Of a stretch of 64,000 nt of DNA, positions 54,213 through 63,350 are shown in pieces (the first letter of the stretch is position 1; each line of letters starts with the position of its first letter). The stretch spans positions 143,114 to 207,113 of the forward strand of contig NZ_QNVT01000008.1 in NCBI RefSeq assembly GCF_003385515.1. The letters are read 5' to 3'. Origin of the DNA: Chryseobacterium pennae. GTDB taxonomy: Bacteria > Bacteroidota > Bacteroidia > Flavobacteriales > Weeksellaceae. A program made the position numbers and the translations under genes. The notes under the pieces were generated by a model, which did not search any database, was not told the origin of the DNA, and saw only the letters and a program-made list of their open reading frames with translations.

Positions 54213-55061
54213 TTCCAGAATATTTTTAAGAATCGGGTTAGGGTCGTCTTTCCGCCATTGGATGTACAAATCGGTAACAAAGGGAAGAGGGATAAAACGG
54301 ATTCCGGTATTTTGGTGAAGATGATAAGAATGCGGCAGAATCGAAATGCCTAATCCGTTTTTAATTAATGAAATAATGGTAGATCCAAACTCACAACGAA
54401 TATAAGAATCGAGATTGATGTTGTAAAAATTGAGAACCTGCTGAATTAACAAATTGTAACTGCTGCCGTCATCTCCTGTAGTTAAAAGGAATTTCTGATC
54501 TTTCAGTGTTTCTTCAGAAATATCAGATAAGGTTTTAAAATGATGATTTTCACGAACCACTAAAGAAAGATTTTCCTGGTATAATTTCTTTTCATTAATT
54601 CCTGAATAGGTATTGATATCACGGGAAAATGCGAGATCTATCTTATAATTTTTAAGATAATCCTCCTGAATTTCATTGGTCAGCTGAAACAATTCCAGAT
54701 TAAGATGGGGAAAAGCCGCCGAAACCTTTTTCACAAAATCGGGTAAAACTGAAGAAGAAATAGAATCAGGATGTGCAATTCTTATTGTTCCATGTTCGCC
54801 TAAATGAATTTGCCGGGCCAGCTGATGAAAAGCCTCCATTTGACTAAGTTCTTCGCTCCATTTTTCCTGTAAAAATTGGCCTGCCGGGGTAAGTTTCACA
54901 TTTCGCTTATCACGGTAAAACAGCTGAACACCCAGTTCACTTTCTAAAGACTGAATGTTCCGGCTCAAAGCAGACTGTGTAATATTCATTTTCGCAGACG
55001 TATTCCAGAAATGAAGTTCTTTGGCCAATGCCAGAAAATATTTGAGCTGTTGTAGATCCAT
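54204..55061 (-). CDS. LysR-family transcriptional regulator
   Basis: This is a 285-residue protein. The N-terminal winged helix is MDLQQLKYFLALAKELHFWN, then SALSRNIQSLESELGVQLFY; a periplasmic-binding-protein-like effector domain follows (RIAHPDSISSSVLPDF, KNGLGISILPHSYH). Length is usual. It lies 152 bases downstream of the tyrosinase/DUF2182 operon on the same strand, separated by a terminator, so it is not obviously its regulator. The end overlaps the convergent acetyltransferase gene. Confidence 0.9.
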   Translation of the reverse strand: MDLQQLKYFLALAKELHFWNTSAKMNITQSALSRNIQSLESELGVQLFYRDKRNVKLTPAGQFLQEKWSEELSQMEAFHQLARQIHLGEHGTIRIAHPDSISSSVLPDFVKKVSAAFPHLNLELFQLTNEIQEDYLKNYKIDLAFSRDINTYSGINEKKLYQENLSLVVRENHHFKTLSDISEETLKDQKFLLTTGDDGSSYNLLIQQVLNFYNINLDSYIRCEFGSTIISLIKNGLGISILPHSYHLHQNTGIRFIPLPFVTDLYIQWRKDDPNPILKNILELV

Positions 55062-55145
55062 TAATGCAAATTAATCATTAGTTAAGCAAATTTAATAAGT
55101 AAATTGAATTAAAGATCACCTGATTGAAAATTATATGAATACAAA

Positions 55146-55179
55146 AAATAGCGCCTCTCTATAAAAAATGGCGCTATTT
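55146..55179 (-). terminator. Terminator of the tyrosinase operon
   Basis: AAATAGCGCC and GGCGCTATTT pair around a 14-base loop, flanked by T-runs on the minus strand, 34 bases beyond the DUF2182 stop codon. Confidence 0.8.
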
Positions 55180-55213
55180 GGATATGGTAATCTAATCTTT
55201 TTTTAACAGCAGA

Positions 55214-55960
55214 TCAACGTCCGATAGGATTTTCAGGGATTATGATTCTCAGTAATTTCAACCTCAAATCTATGCGCCAACGTGGAGCTTGCGGATGTTC
55301 CATATGTTCGCTCAGCATAATAAAAGTGGCGATCAGCATCGCCAAATGATGTCCCTGCGGTAATAACATCGGGAGAAGCATTAATGCCCAGCCTGCGCCA
55401 ACGCACCAGAAACCGTGAGTAATCCCAAATGAAAAAGCATCCTTATAAGCTTTAGAACCCCAGGCTGCCAAAACAGGATGATAATGTCCCCTGTTTAGAC
55501 ATTTTTGCTTAATGGGAGAAAATTGCCAGATTAAGGTGATGATCCCAAAAATAACTGCAAGAATAAAAGATCCAGGCATCTGAATACTCACAAAAATGAT
55601 GAAAATGTTTAATAAAAACCCAGTTACAGCCCACATCAAAACATATCCTGTTATAAAAAGAATGACCAATAAAAAACTCATACTTTTAAAACTTTGATTA
55701 ATGATGATCTGTATAGGAATAATCAGCTTGGGAAGCATCATGGCCAATACCATCAATATCCATCCCGTCATCATTTCAGAGAAAGGATTTATTTTGAGGA
55801 TCATTTTTAATGAAGCGCTGCTTCTGTTACATAAATTCATCTGACAATGTGCTGCTGTAAGCAAATTGCCGGGATTGAAAAGCAGGATAAACCAACAGAT
55901 AATGCTGAAACTCCATACACTGTAACTTATAAGGTTCCGATTAGCATTTGATCTTTTCAT
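55214..55960 (-). CDS. DUF2182 membrane protein
   Basis: This is a 248-residue protein with about six membrane helices. It has the DUF2182 signature: MTGWILMVLAMMLPKLIIPI, SPIKQKCLNRGHY and FGITHGFWCVGAGWALMLLP. The family is annotated as a predicted metal-binding integral membrane protein; the Met-, Cys- and His-rich helices fit copper or a similar metal. It begins 2 bases after the tyrosinase stop codon, so it may help load the tyrosinase with copper. That role is inferred from the gene pair. Confidence 0.75.
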   Translation of the reverse strand: MKRSNANRNLISYSVWSFSIICWFILLFNPGNLLTAAHCQMNLCNRSSASLKMILKINPFSEMMTGWILMVLAMMLPKLIIPIQIIINQSFKSMSFLLVILFITGYVLMWAVTGFLLNIFIIFVSIQMPGSFILAVIFGIITLIWQFSPIKQKCLNRGHYHPVLAAWGSKAYKDAFSFGITHGFWCVGAGWALMLLPMLLPQGHHLAMLIATFIMLSEHMEHPQAPRWRIDLRLKLLRIIIPENPIGR

Positions 55961-55962
55961 TG

Positions 55963-57501
55963 CTATTGTTTTTCTCTGTAAACACTTATTCTTCCTACTG
56001 TAATTTTCACATCAGATAAGATTTCGTTATCAGGAGTAATGGCAACATCTAAGGATTTTAGATTCTCAAGATCATTCTCAAGATGCAGTTCATCAATGAT
56101 ATTGGTAATATCTAAAGAAAAGCTAAGTCCGTTACCTCCTCCGTGAGAATCGTCCAGTGATGCATTGCGAAGTCCAAAAAGCGAGATAAATCCTATATGC
56201 TGATTGTTTACGGAAACTTCAAGCGTATTGGCATTGATATTTCCCTTCACATTCTCAAGAACCAAATAAATACGGTCAGGAATTTCATCTGCAGAAGCTC
56301 TTAAAAGGCTTGTAGACACTTTCTTTAACCCTTTATCAGAAAAATTAACGGTAGTTTTGGTTACTGCATTCTTAATTTCAAAAGAACCTTGGTTGGCAGC
56401 GACTAATTCTGTTGGTTTTTCATTATTATCCATAGTAGATTCAGTTAGTTGAGCATCATCCGAAACCGGAATTCCTAGTTTTCTCAATCTTTCAGAAGTA
56501 GTATCGGCAGCGGCAGGTTCTACTTTTGTTTTAAGATCATCATAGCTGTAATCCAAAAGATCAAGATTGGTTACATCATTGGGGGTATACGTCCATTCTT
56601 TTCCATCAGGTAAAGGCATTACAAACTCACGTTCTCCAATTTCCTTCGGGCCTCCCAGCCATTTTTTCTCTGATGGATTCTTGTTTCCCTTGGCATTCCA
56701 CGATGCCCACATTCTGTCAATATTACAGTGATGAAGATAAAAGATAGGATCCAGTGCTGCAGCGTTAGGATCAGACATAAGACCTTCATTTCCTTTAACA
56801 ACTCCTCCTACGTCATTATGAACAAAATTGTGAGGATTGGTTTCTAAACTTTCTTCAGGAAATATCGTTCCATAATGTGAAAAATCAGTTTCAGGCCCGC
56901 CGAAACAATTTTGATTACCGGTGTATACTGTCTTAAGTTCACAATTTTGTGTAACTCTTGGCTTGCCGTCCTTAAATAATTTGATGTAAATATTTCCGTC
57001 ATTATCAGGACCGTGTCTTTCTGTAACAAAAAGAGGGTTAGGAGTATCGCGGTCTAAAAACGGCCGAGTAAATGCCGGAGGTATTTTATTTTCTTTTTCT
57101 CCACCAAAATAGTTCCAATACGGTAAAGCCCAGTCATCAGGCCCATTAAGTTCTATCACTATTGCTCTGATCTGAATTTCCAAAGCCATAAGATAGCCAC
57201 GATGCCATGGGGAAAAATACCAGGTTTGGTGCTGACATTGATTCCAATACTTATCTTTTATATCTTTAGACGGAAAAGGGCTTGTAGGTACCTTTGGCGG
57301 AGCTTTAATAGTATTCCAGTCAATACCATCAGGATCCCCGGCAAAATTTTCACCGTGAATGGCAGCAAAAAACCACCAGCTCGTTGGGTCATCCAATTTC
57401 CTGGACTGCATTTCAGCAACTGCTTTTGCGTACCAGTATAAATCGGGATTATTAAACGTTCCTTCCTGATCCCACGCGTTTTTTCGCAAGAATTTTTTCA
57501 T
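55963..57501 (-). CDS. Tyrosinase (type-3 copper) with C-terminal shielding domain
   Basis: This is a 512-residue protein without signal peptide. Copper A ligands: H49 (AAIHGENF), H91 and H100 (CQHQTWYFSPWHRGYL). Copper B ligands: H224 and H228 (NPHNFVHND), H258 (DPIFYLHHCNIDRMW). C89-Q-H91 matches the Cys-x-His pair that forms a thioether in fungal and plant enzymes. Residues about 370-512 form an extra beta domain (IYLVLENVKGNINANTLEV, then LSDVKITVGRISVYREK) like the C-terminal domain of plant polyphenol oxidases that covers the active site. It oxidises phenols to quinones in relatives. It is followed by the DUF2182 membrane protein. Confidence 0.9.
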   Translation of the reverse strand: MKKFLRKNAWDQEGTFNNPDLYWYAKAVAEMQSRKLDDPTSWWFFAAIHGENFAGDPDGIDWNTIKAPPKVPTSPFPSKDIKDKYWNQCQHQTWYFSPWHRGYLMALEIQIRAIVIELNGPDDWALPYWNYFGGEKENKIPPAFTRPFLDRDTPNPLFVTERHGPDNDGNIYIKLFKDGKPRVTQNCELKTVYTGNQNCFGGPETDFSHYGTIFPEESLETNPHNFVHNDVGGVVKGNEGLMSDPNAAALDPIFYLHHCNIDRMWASWNAKGNKNPSEKKWLGGPKEIGEREFVMPLPDGKEWTYTPNDVTNLDLLDYSYDDLKTKVEPAAADTTSERLRKLGIPVSDDAQLTESTMDNNEKPTELVAANQGSFEIKNAVTKTTVNFSDKGLKKVSTSLLRASADEIPDRIYLVLENVKGNINANTLEVSVNNQHIGFISLFGLRNASLDDSHGGGNGLSFSLDITNIIDELHLENDLENLKSLDVAITPDNEILSDVKITVGRISVYREKQ

Positions 57502-57839
57502 GTACTAATAGATTTATGATTATAGTTATGAGATTGAAATCAAATATTTTTTTCGATTTCATTCTCACTGTAAAATTATTATTTAAAAAAATCTTGTCTA
57601 TCAGTAGTTATACCTAATCTTGCATGAAAGAAGGTTTTGTGATAAGAAAGAGTATCAGATTATTTTCTTGCAGACGCAGCTTTGTATAATTTAATGTGCT
57701 TTGAATTAACAATTTTATAAAATATGATGGAACATATTCAGCTATATAATGTCATAATTTTTTCTATATTTAGAAAAAAATGGTTTGTGTCTGCATTTTG
57801 CGTTCTACAGCCTTTCTATGAACCCATATAAAAAGGACA
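57502..57839. other. Gene-free divergent promoter region
   Basis: 338 bases between the tyrosinase (minus) and the CREST copy 2 (plus). The right part (from about 57735) matches the region before CREST copy 1. No other structure is clear. Confidence 0.5.
57765..57772 (+). promoter_or_regulatory. Probable -7 box (TATATTTA) of CREST gene copy 2
   Basis: It matches the box of copy 1 with TATATAATGTCATAATTT before it. Here it is 68 bases from the start codon, because about 45 extra bases lie between box and gene. Confidence 0.4.
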
Positions 57840-58514
57840 ATGCCAATAAATCAATTACCTCCGGACGGAGGTATGCTCTATAAAGAAACAGAGATGGCTC
57901 ATTTTTTTCCTGAGCCGCTAAATGCAATCACTGCTGTATTATTTTTAGCCATAGCCATTTTTTGGACCCTTAAAATGAAAGGCAATTTTAAAGAATATCC
58001 TTTTTTAACCTACTGTCTGGTTTTGTTATATATTGGTGCCATAGGGGGAACCATTTATCATGCATTCAGACAATGGCCGGTATTTATTATGATGGATTGG
58101 ATGCCCATTATGATATTGTGCTTTTCTGCCGGATTTTATTTTTTGGCGAAGAGCCTCAAATGGTACTATGCTATTGTAATGATTCTTGTATATCTGGTCC
58201 TTATGTTGGGGTTGAGAAATTGGATTTTGGCAGATAATCCTTCTCTCTTTATCAACGTAAATTATGCAATCATGGCTTCATTTGTACTTTTCTCGGTATT
58301 GAGTTATCTGATTTATACCGAATGGAATTCTGGTAAATGGGTAGGCTTTGCTTTATTGTCGTTTGTTTTCGCACTCACTTCCCGCATCATTGACAAATGG
58401 GAATGGTTGAGTTTTGGAACACACTTTTTGTGGCATACCTTTGGAGCGATAGCCACATTTTGCATGTTTAATTATATTTATCTTACACGGAATATAACTA
58501 GAAAAAATAAGTAG
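57840..58514 (+). CDS. CREST-superfamily (ceramidase/PAQR-like) membrane protein, copy 2
   Basis: This is a 224-residue, seven-helix protein aligned end to end with copy 1 at 30870. All conserved polar residues are the same: EPLNAIT, GGTIYHAF, MMDWMP and GTHFLWHTFGA. Differences lie mainly in the helices. A good ribosome-binding site (AAAAGGAC) precedes the ATG. It is predicted to be a metal-dependent membrane hydrolase; substrate unknown. Both copies stand alone 27 kb apart on the same strand, and both seem intact. Confidence 0.7.
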   Translation: MPINQLPPDGGMLYKETEMAHFFPEPLNAITAVLFLAIAIFWTLKMKGNFKEYPFLTYCLVLLYIGAIGGTIYHAFRQWPVFIMMDWMPIMILCFSAGFYFLAKSLKWYYAIVMILVYLVLMLGLRNWILADNPSLFINVNYAIMASFVLFSVLSYLIYTEWNSGKWVGFALLSFVFALTSRIIDKWEWLSFGTHFLWHTFGAIATFCMFNYIYLTRNITRKNK

Positions 58515-59003
58515 TTTTTATTTTCTTTGAAACTGTAATTCGTACACGAAGCCTGTATCTAATATTTTTCCGCAGATTACCACAGATGATTGAGAATAAG
58601 TATGTACATTTTAAAAAAAATCTTTGATTTTTAAAACTTAAGTGCTCTTCTCAAACATTTAGCTAATCACTAAAATAAACTTAAGTGTCTAACAAAATGT
58701 GCCTCCTTTGTGGTTGAATTTTTACCACAGATGATACAGATTAGCACAGATGTTTATGTGTAATTTTATGCTCCGTAGTTTGGGGAAATTATACATGTTT
58801 TTATTTTAAACGCCTAAGTTTTTTTTAGAAGAAAATCAAAGATTTTCAAGACTTATGTGTACTTACTATGCATTAAGTATGTTACTTAAAATAAACTAAA
58901 GTGTCTAAAACTTTTGTGCCTTTTGTGGTTAATAAAAATTAAACAGTTTTTTTATGAAATTTCCAGTTTAATTCTTTTACTATTGAAAGAAAGATGATTT
59001 ACT
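58515..59003. repeat. Gene-free stretch with two diverged direct repeats
   Basis: Two related units, about 58610-58735 and 58838-58935, share ATAAACTTAAGTGTCTAA / ATAAACTAAAGTGTCTAA followed by TGTGCCTCCTTTGTGGTT / TGTGCCTTTTGTGGTT. ACCACAGATGAT also occurs twice (about 58579 and 58727). It looks like an interspersed non-coding repeat of unknown origin. No gene seen. Confidence 0.55.
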
Positions 59004-59011
59004 TATATTTG
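59004..59011 (+). promoter_or_regulatory. Promoter -7 box (TATATTTG) of the PIG-L operon
   Basis: Exact TAnnTTTG match, 20 bases before the ATG at 59031, with a TTG at 58983-58985 at the expected -33 distance. A short leader is implied. Confidence 0.6.
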
Positions 59012-59030
59012 CCCTGCAAAGTAAAATTAA

Positions 59031-61523
59031 ATGTTCAAAAAAGTAAGCACTGTATTTATCCTTGGCTTTTATACGGTTTTTTGTTCGGCCCAGCAGGTGC
59101 GGCCTTCCAAATCATCTGAAATTTACCGTGAACTCAAAACACTTAAACACCTGCCTAAGGTTTTATACCTTGCAGCTCATCCTGATGATGAAAATACAGG
59201 ATTACTCTCCTGGTTAATCAACGATCAAAATGTAGAAACGGGTTATCTGTCTTTAACAAGAGGAGATGGTGGTCAGAATTTATTAGGTACAGAGCAAGGT
59301 GCTGCATTGGGTTTAATCAGAACGCATGAGCTTTTAGAGGCAAGAAAGTTAGACGGTGCCCAACAGTTTTTTACCCGGGCCATTGATTTCGGATTTTCTA
59401 AAAATACTACTGATACTTTTAAACAATGGGATGCAGACAGTATTACAGCGGATGTAGTTTGGGTAATCCGTACATTCCGTCCTGATGTTATCATTTGTCG
59501 TTTTCCTCCTAATGCGGCGGCAGGCCACGGACAGCATGCGGCTTCGGCAGTGGTGGCAGAAAAAGCTTTTAAGCTGGCAGGCGATAAAAATGCATTCCCG
59601 GATCAATTAAAATATGTGAATGTATGGCAGCCAAAACGCGTATTGTGGAATACTTTCCGCTTTGGTACGGTCAATACAACAGCTGAAAATCAACTGAAAA
59701 TTACGGTTGGGCAGTATGATGCACAATTGGGAATGGGCTATGGTGAACTGGCAGGATTAAGCAGAAGTTTACATAAAAGCCAGGGAGCAGGAACACAGTC
59801 TGTAGCCGGCATCAGAACTGAATATTTTTCCCATGTTATTGGCGAACCAGCAAAAACAACACTTTTTGACGGAGTAACGAAAACCTGGACTTCACAGGGA
59901 AATGCTGATATTGACGAATCCTTAGATACAATTATTTCTACTTTCAATTTCAATAATCCGGACCTTAGCTTGCCTGCTTTGCTTGCATTGCGAAAAAAGG
60001 TCATGGTACTAAAAGATGCAGACCTAAAAAAGGATAAACTTAAATCTCTTGACCAAATCATTTTAAGTTGCGCCGGATTTATGGGGGAAGTGGTTACCAA
60101 TCAGGCTGAAGCTGTTGCCGGAGATCATTATAATTTCAGATTAAATTTGGTTTCAAGAGCTGCAAATCCTGTTGTTTTAGAAAATGTAAAATGGTTAGGA
60201 CAGTCAGAAAGCTTCAATAAAAAACTGTCAAAAGATTCTTTAATTACTATTCAGCATGACATTCAGATTCCTGCTGATGCAGCACTTACAGAACCTTACT
60301 GGTTAGCAAAACCAGCTACAAACGCTGCAACTTTCTCTGTTCAGAATGATACTTTAGTCGGTTTGCCTGAGGCAGAATCACCACTGAATGTTTTGCTTGG
60401 TTTAAAAATAGGTACAGAAAATTTTCAGGTTAACCTTCCTTTATCTTTCAAGAAATTAGACCCGGTACGTGGTGATGTAGTCGAAGCTTTGCGAATTGTT
60501 CCTGCATTGGAACTGAAATTTACACAACCCCTTTATCTGGTCAAAGAAAATGAAGATTTACATTTGAGTTTAAATGTTAAGGTTAATTCTAACAAACCGT
60601 ACAGTAAGGGTATTCTAAACCTGATGTATAGCGGAGAGCGATTAGGAGGCGTTGATGTAAGTTCGCTCAATGGAAAAGATACCACGATTGATTACGTTAT
60701 TCCAAAAGCTAAGCTTGCTGCAATTCATTCATCTCGTTTGCAATTGGATGCTAATTTTGTTGCAGATGGAGTCACTTATAATAAGAAACAACTATTAATT
60801 CAGTACCCGCATTTACCTTCCTTACAATATTTTACACCTGCCACGGTAACCGTAATGAAAGGTGATATTCAGGCGAAGGTTAAAAAAGTGGGATATATAG
60901 AAGGTGCTGGTGATTTCATTCCTGAGTTCCTACGCATTGCAGGTATTCAGGTAGAGGTCCTGAAAGACGAAGATTTTTATGGTAACATAGAAAACGGTAG
61001 CCAAAACAAACTATCGCAATATGATGCCATCGTACTTGGTGTTCGTGCCAATAATACAGAGAAAAAGCTGGGTCGCTGGATGCCTTTTTTATGGTCTTAT
61101 GCAAAAGCTGGCGGTAATTTGGTGATGCAGTACAACACCAATCAGGATACAACTGTTGACCAATTGGGAATGTACAATTTCAGCATTGCCAATAAGCGCG
61201 TTACCGAAGAAAATGCTGCAGTTAAGCTGTTAAATCCAAATCATAAATTACTGAACTTTCCGAACAAAATTACTGCAGATGATTTTAAAGGCTGGGTACA
61301 GGAACGTGGTGCTTATTTCCCTGCTCAATGGGATGCAGTGTATGAACCTCTTTTTGAAATGCACGATACGGATGAAGAACCTCTGCAGGGATCAACTTTA
61401 TATGCCAAATACGGAAAGGGTAATTTTATTTATACCCCGTTGGCATTTTTCAGACAGCTGCCTGCAGGAAATGTTGGGGCGGCCCGTTTATTTTTAAACT
61501 TTTTATCTGCACAAAAAAACTGA
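59031..61523 (+). CDS. Exported PIG-L family deacetylase with long C-terminal extension
   Basis: This is an 830-residue protein with a signal peptide ending VFCSAQ (about 21). The PIG-L/LmbE zinc site is clear: AAHPDDE (H50, D53) and GHGQHAAS (H166, H169). Residues 1-290 are the de-N-acetylase; the remaining 540 form beta-rich and GATase-like regions (QYDAIVLGVRANNTEKKLG near 660). Long, exported PIG-L proteins of this layout occur in Bacteroidota and probably remove acetyl groups from amino sugars. Its stop codon overlaps the start of a 34-residue membrane protein, then a symporter: a scavenging operon for a deacetylated sugar is the likely role. Confidence 0.8.
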   Translation: MFKKVSTVFILGFYTVFCSAQQVRPSKSSEIYRELKTLKHLPKVLYLAAHPDDENTGLLSWLINDQNVETGYLSLTRGDGGQNLLGTEQGAALGLIRTHELLEARKLDGAQQFFTRAIDFGFSKNTTDTFKQWDADSITADVVWVIRTFRPDVIICRFPPNAAAGHGQHAASAVVAEKAFKLAGDKNAFPDQLKYVNVWQPKRVLWNTFRFGTVNTTAENQLKITVGQYDAQLGMGYGELAGLSRSLHKSQGAGTQSVAGIRTEYFSHVIGEPAKTTLFDGVTKTWTSQGNADIDESLDTIISTFNFNNPDLSLPALLALRKKVMVLKDADLKKDKLKSLDQIILSCAGFMGEVVTNQAEAVAGDHYNFRLNLVSRAANPVVLENVKWLGQSESFNKKLSKDSLITIQHDIQIPADAALTEPYWLAKPATNAATFSVQNDTLVGLPEAESPLNVLLGLKIGTENFQVNLPLSFKKLDPVRGDVVEALRIVPALELKFTQPLYLVKENEDLHLSLNVKVNSNKPYSKGILNLMYSGERLGGVDVSSLNGKDTTIDYVIPKAKLAAIHSSRLQLDANFVADGVTYNKKQLLIQYPHLPSLQYFTPATVTVMKGDIQAKVKKVGYIEGAGDFIPEFLRIAGIQVEVLKDEDFYGNIENGSQNKLSQYDAIVLGVRANNTEKKLGRWMPFLWSYAKAGGNLVMQYNTNQDTTVDQLGMYNFSIANKRVTEENAAVKLLNPNHKLLNFPNKITADDFKGWVQERGAYFPAQWDAVYEPLFEMHDTDEEPLQGSTLYAKYGKGNFIYTPLAFFRQLPAGNVGAARLFLNFLSAQKN

Positions 61524-61627
61524 TGAACAAGCAACTTAAAAATTGGAATATCTGGTACATACTATTAGCCCTTGCATTAGTATCTCAGATCGCATTTTAT
61601 TATTGGTTTACTAAATTCTGGGCATGA
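61523..61627 (+). CDS. 34-residue single-helix membrane protein
   Basis: It starts at ATG 61523, sharing its A with the TGA stop of the PIG-L gene, and reads MNKQLKNWNIWYILLALALV then SQIAFYYWFTKFWA. One membrane helix (11-30). Its stop overlaps the ATG of the symporter (ATGA at 61624-61627). Such double overlap means it is translated with both neighbours, probably as a small subunit or stabiliser of the symporter. Too short for ordinary gene finders. Confidence 0.75.
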   Translation: MNKQLKNWNIWYILLALALVSQIAFYYWFTKFWA

Positions 61628-63315
61628 GTAATATAGATTGGACAGTTCTCATTTTTACACTTGTTGCAGTGGTGGTTTACGGTGTATTCATCGGTCGGGG
61701 TCAAAAAAGTAACGAATCCTATCTGAAAGCAGATAATAAAATGCCCTGGTATATTGTGCTTATTGGTATTATGGCTACACAGGCAAGTGCCATTACGTTT
61801 CTTTCAGCACCGGGCCAGGCGTATACAGACGGCATGCGTTTCGTGCAGTATTACTTTGGTTTGCCTTTGGCAATGATTGTGATCTGCATCACTTTCATCC
61901 CGATTTTTCAGCGCCTAAATGTTTACACCGCTTACGAATATTTGGAAAACCGTTTTGATAAAAAAACAAGGGTGCTTACTTCACTGCTTTTTCTTTTTTC
62001 CAGAGGCTTATCAACAGGAATCAGTATTTACGCTCCGAGTATCATCTTATCAAGCGTTTTAAACTGGAATATTTACTTAACCAATGTCTTGACAGGTGGT
62101 ATTCTGTTGATTTACACTTATGTTGGCGGTGCAAAAGCGATTGCTCACACCCAAAAATTACAGTTTCTCATTATTCTGGGAACCATGGCTTTTGCAGGGT
62201 ATCTGCTTATTCAGAATATGCCGAATGGAATTGGTTTTAATGATGCGCTTTACCTGGCTGGGAAATCCGGAAAGCTCAATGTCATCACCACAGAATTCGA
62301 TTGGAAAGATAAATACAATATCTGGAGCGGGCTGATTGGCGGTTTTTTTCTGGCATTGTCTTACTTCGGTACGGACCAGAGTCAGGTGGGGAGGTATATT
62401 ACAGCAAAAGACAATACCAATGCAAAAATGGGGTTGCTGCTGAACGGATTGGTTAAAATTCCGATGCAGTTTGCGATTCTCCTGATCGGGGCTTTGCTTT
62501 TTGCTTTCTTTTCTCTAAAACCGGCTCCGATTTATTTTAATGAACGCTCTTATCAATATTTAAAGGAAACAAAACCTGAACAGGCTGCCGTTTTTGAAAA
62601 GGAGCATCAGGATTTACAAATAAAATTTAATGCAGAATCGAAAGAAATTCTAAAGTTGAAGGAAAGTCATTCTCCCCAACTCAATAAAACAATTCAGGAT
62701 TTTAAAAATACACAGACCGAGGTAAAAGCACTTCATGGAAGGGTAGAGGAAGCGATCAATCATTCAAACTATAATGCTGAGAAAACGGATACCAATTACA
62801 TTTTCCTGTATTTCGTAAAAAATACTTTGCCTGTAGGGATGATCGGTTTACTGTTTGCCGTCATTTTTCTGGCCAGCTGGGGTTCCATTTCTGCAGCGCT
62901 GAATTCCCTTGCCGCCTGCTCATTAAAAGATGTTCATTTGATATTTAAAAAAGAAATTCCTGATGATGCCACCGAATTGAAGTATAGCCGTCTGCATACT
63001 TTAGCCTGGGGTATTTTCTCAATCGGTGTTGCTATGTTTGCCACGCAGATGGGTTCCCTTATTGAAGCGGTTAATGTATTGGGATCTCTTTTCTACGGCC
63101 CGATATTGGGGATTTTTCTTGTTGCATTTTATTATAAAAAAATCACCGGCTCCAATGTATTTATTGCTGCCATATTATCAGAAATTACGGTTATTGCCGT
63201 TTATCAGTTTGATATCGTTTCGTTCCTTTGGCTTAACGTAATTGGGGCAGCGGCAGTAATTATATTTTCAGCAATCGGTTTATTGTTTTATAAGCCGAAA
63301 GATGTAATTTCGTAA
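61624..63315 (+). CDS. Sodium:solute symporter (SSS family)
   Basis: This is a 563-residue protein with about 13 membrane helices. The SSS pattern is visible: SYLKADNKMPWYIVLIGIMA, ITFLSAPGQAYTDGM, EYLENRFDKKTRV and YFGTDQSQVGRYITAKD. A long charged insert (about 300-385, FEKEHQDLQIKFNAESKEIL) is probably a cytoplasmic coiled coil between helices; such an insert is seen in some Bacteroidota members. It takes up a solute with sodium. The overlapping PIG-L gene suggests an amino sugar or other sugar substrate. Confidence 0.9.
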   Translation: MSNIDWTVLIFTLVAVVVYGVFIGRGQKSNESYLKADNKMPWYIVLIGIMATQASAITFLSAPGQAYTDGMRFVQYYFGLPLAMIVICITFIPIFQRLNVYTAYEYLENRFDKKTRVLTSLLFLFSRGLSTGISIYAPSIILSSVLNWNIYLTNVLTGGILLIYTYVGGAKAIAHTQKLQFLIILGTMAFAGYLLIQNMPNGIGFNDALYLAGKSGKLNVITTEFDWKDKYNIWSGLIGGFFLALSYFGTDQSQVGRYITAKDNTNAKMGLLLNGLVKIPMQFAILLIGALLFAFFSLKPAPIYFNERSYQYLKETKPEQAAVFEKEHQDLQIKFNAESKEILKLKESHSPQLNKTIQDFKNTQTEVKALHGRVEEAINHSNYNAEKTDTNYIFLYFVKNTLPVGMIGLLFAVIFLASWGSISAALNSLAACSLKDVHLIFKKEIPDDATELKYSRLHTLAWGIFSIGVAMFATQMGSLIEAVNVLGSLFYGPILGIFLVAFYYKKITGSNVFIAAILSEITVIAVYQFDIVSFLWLNVIGAAAVIIFSAIGLLFYKPKDVIS

Positions 63316-63350
63316 ACGGACAATAACAAGAACAAACAAATAAAAATAGT

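Noticed and set aside
58515..59003. CRISPR-like direct repeats
   Set aside because: Only two diverged units of about 100 bases with no regular spacers.
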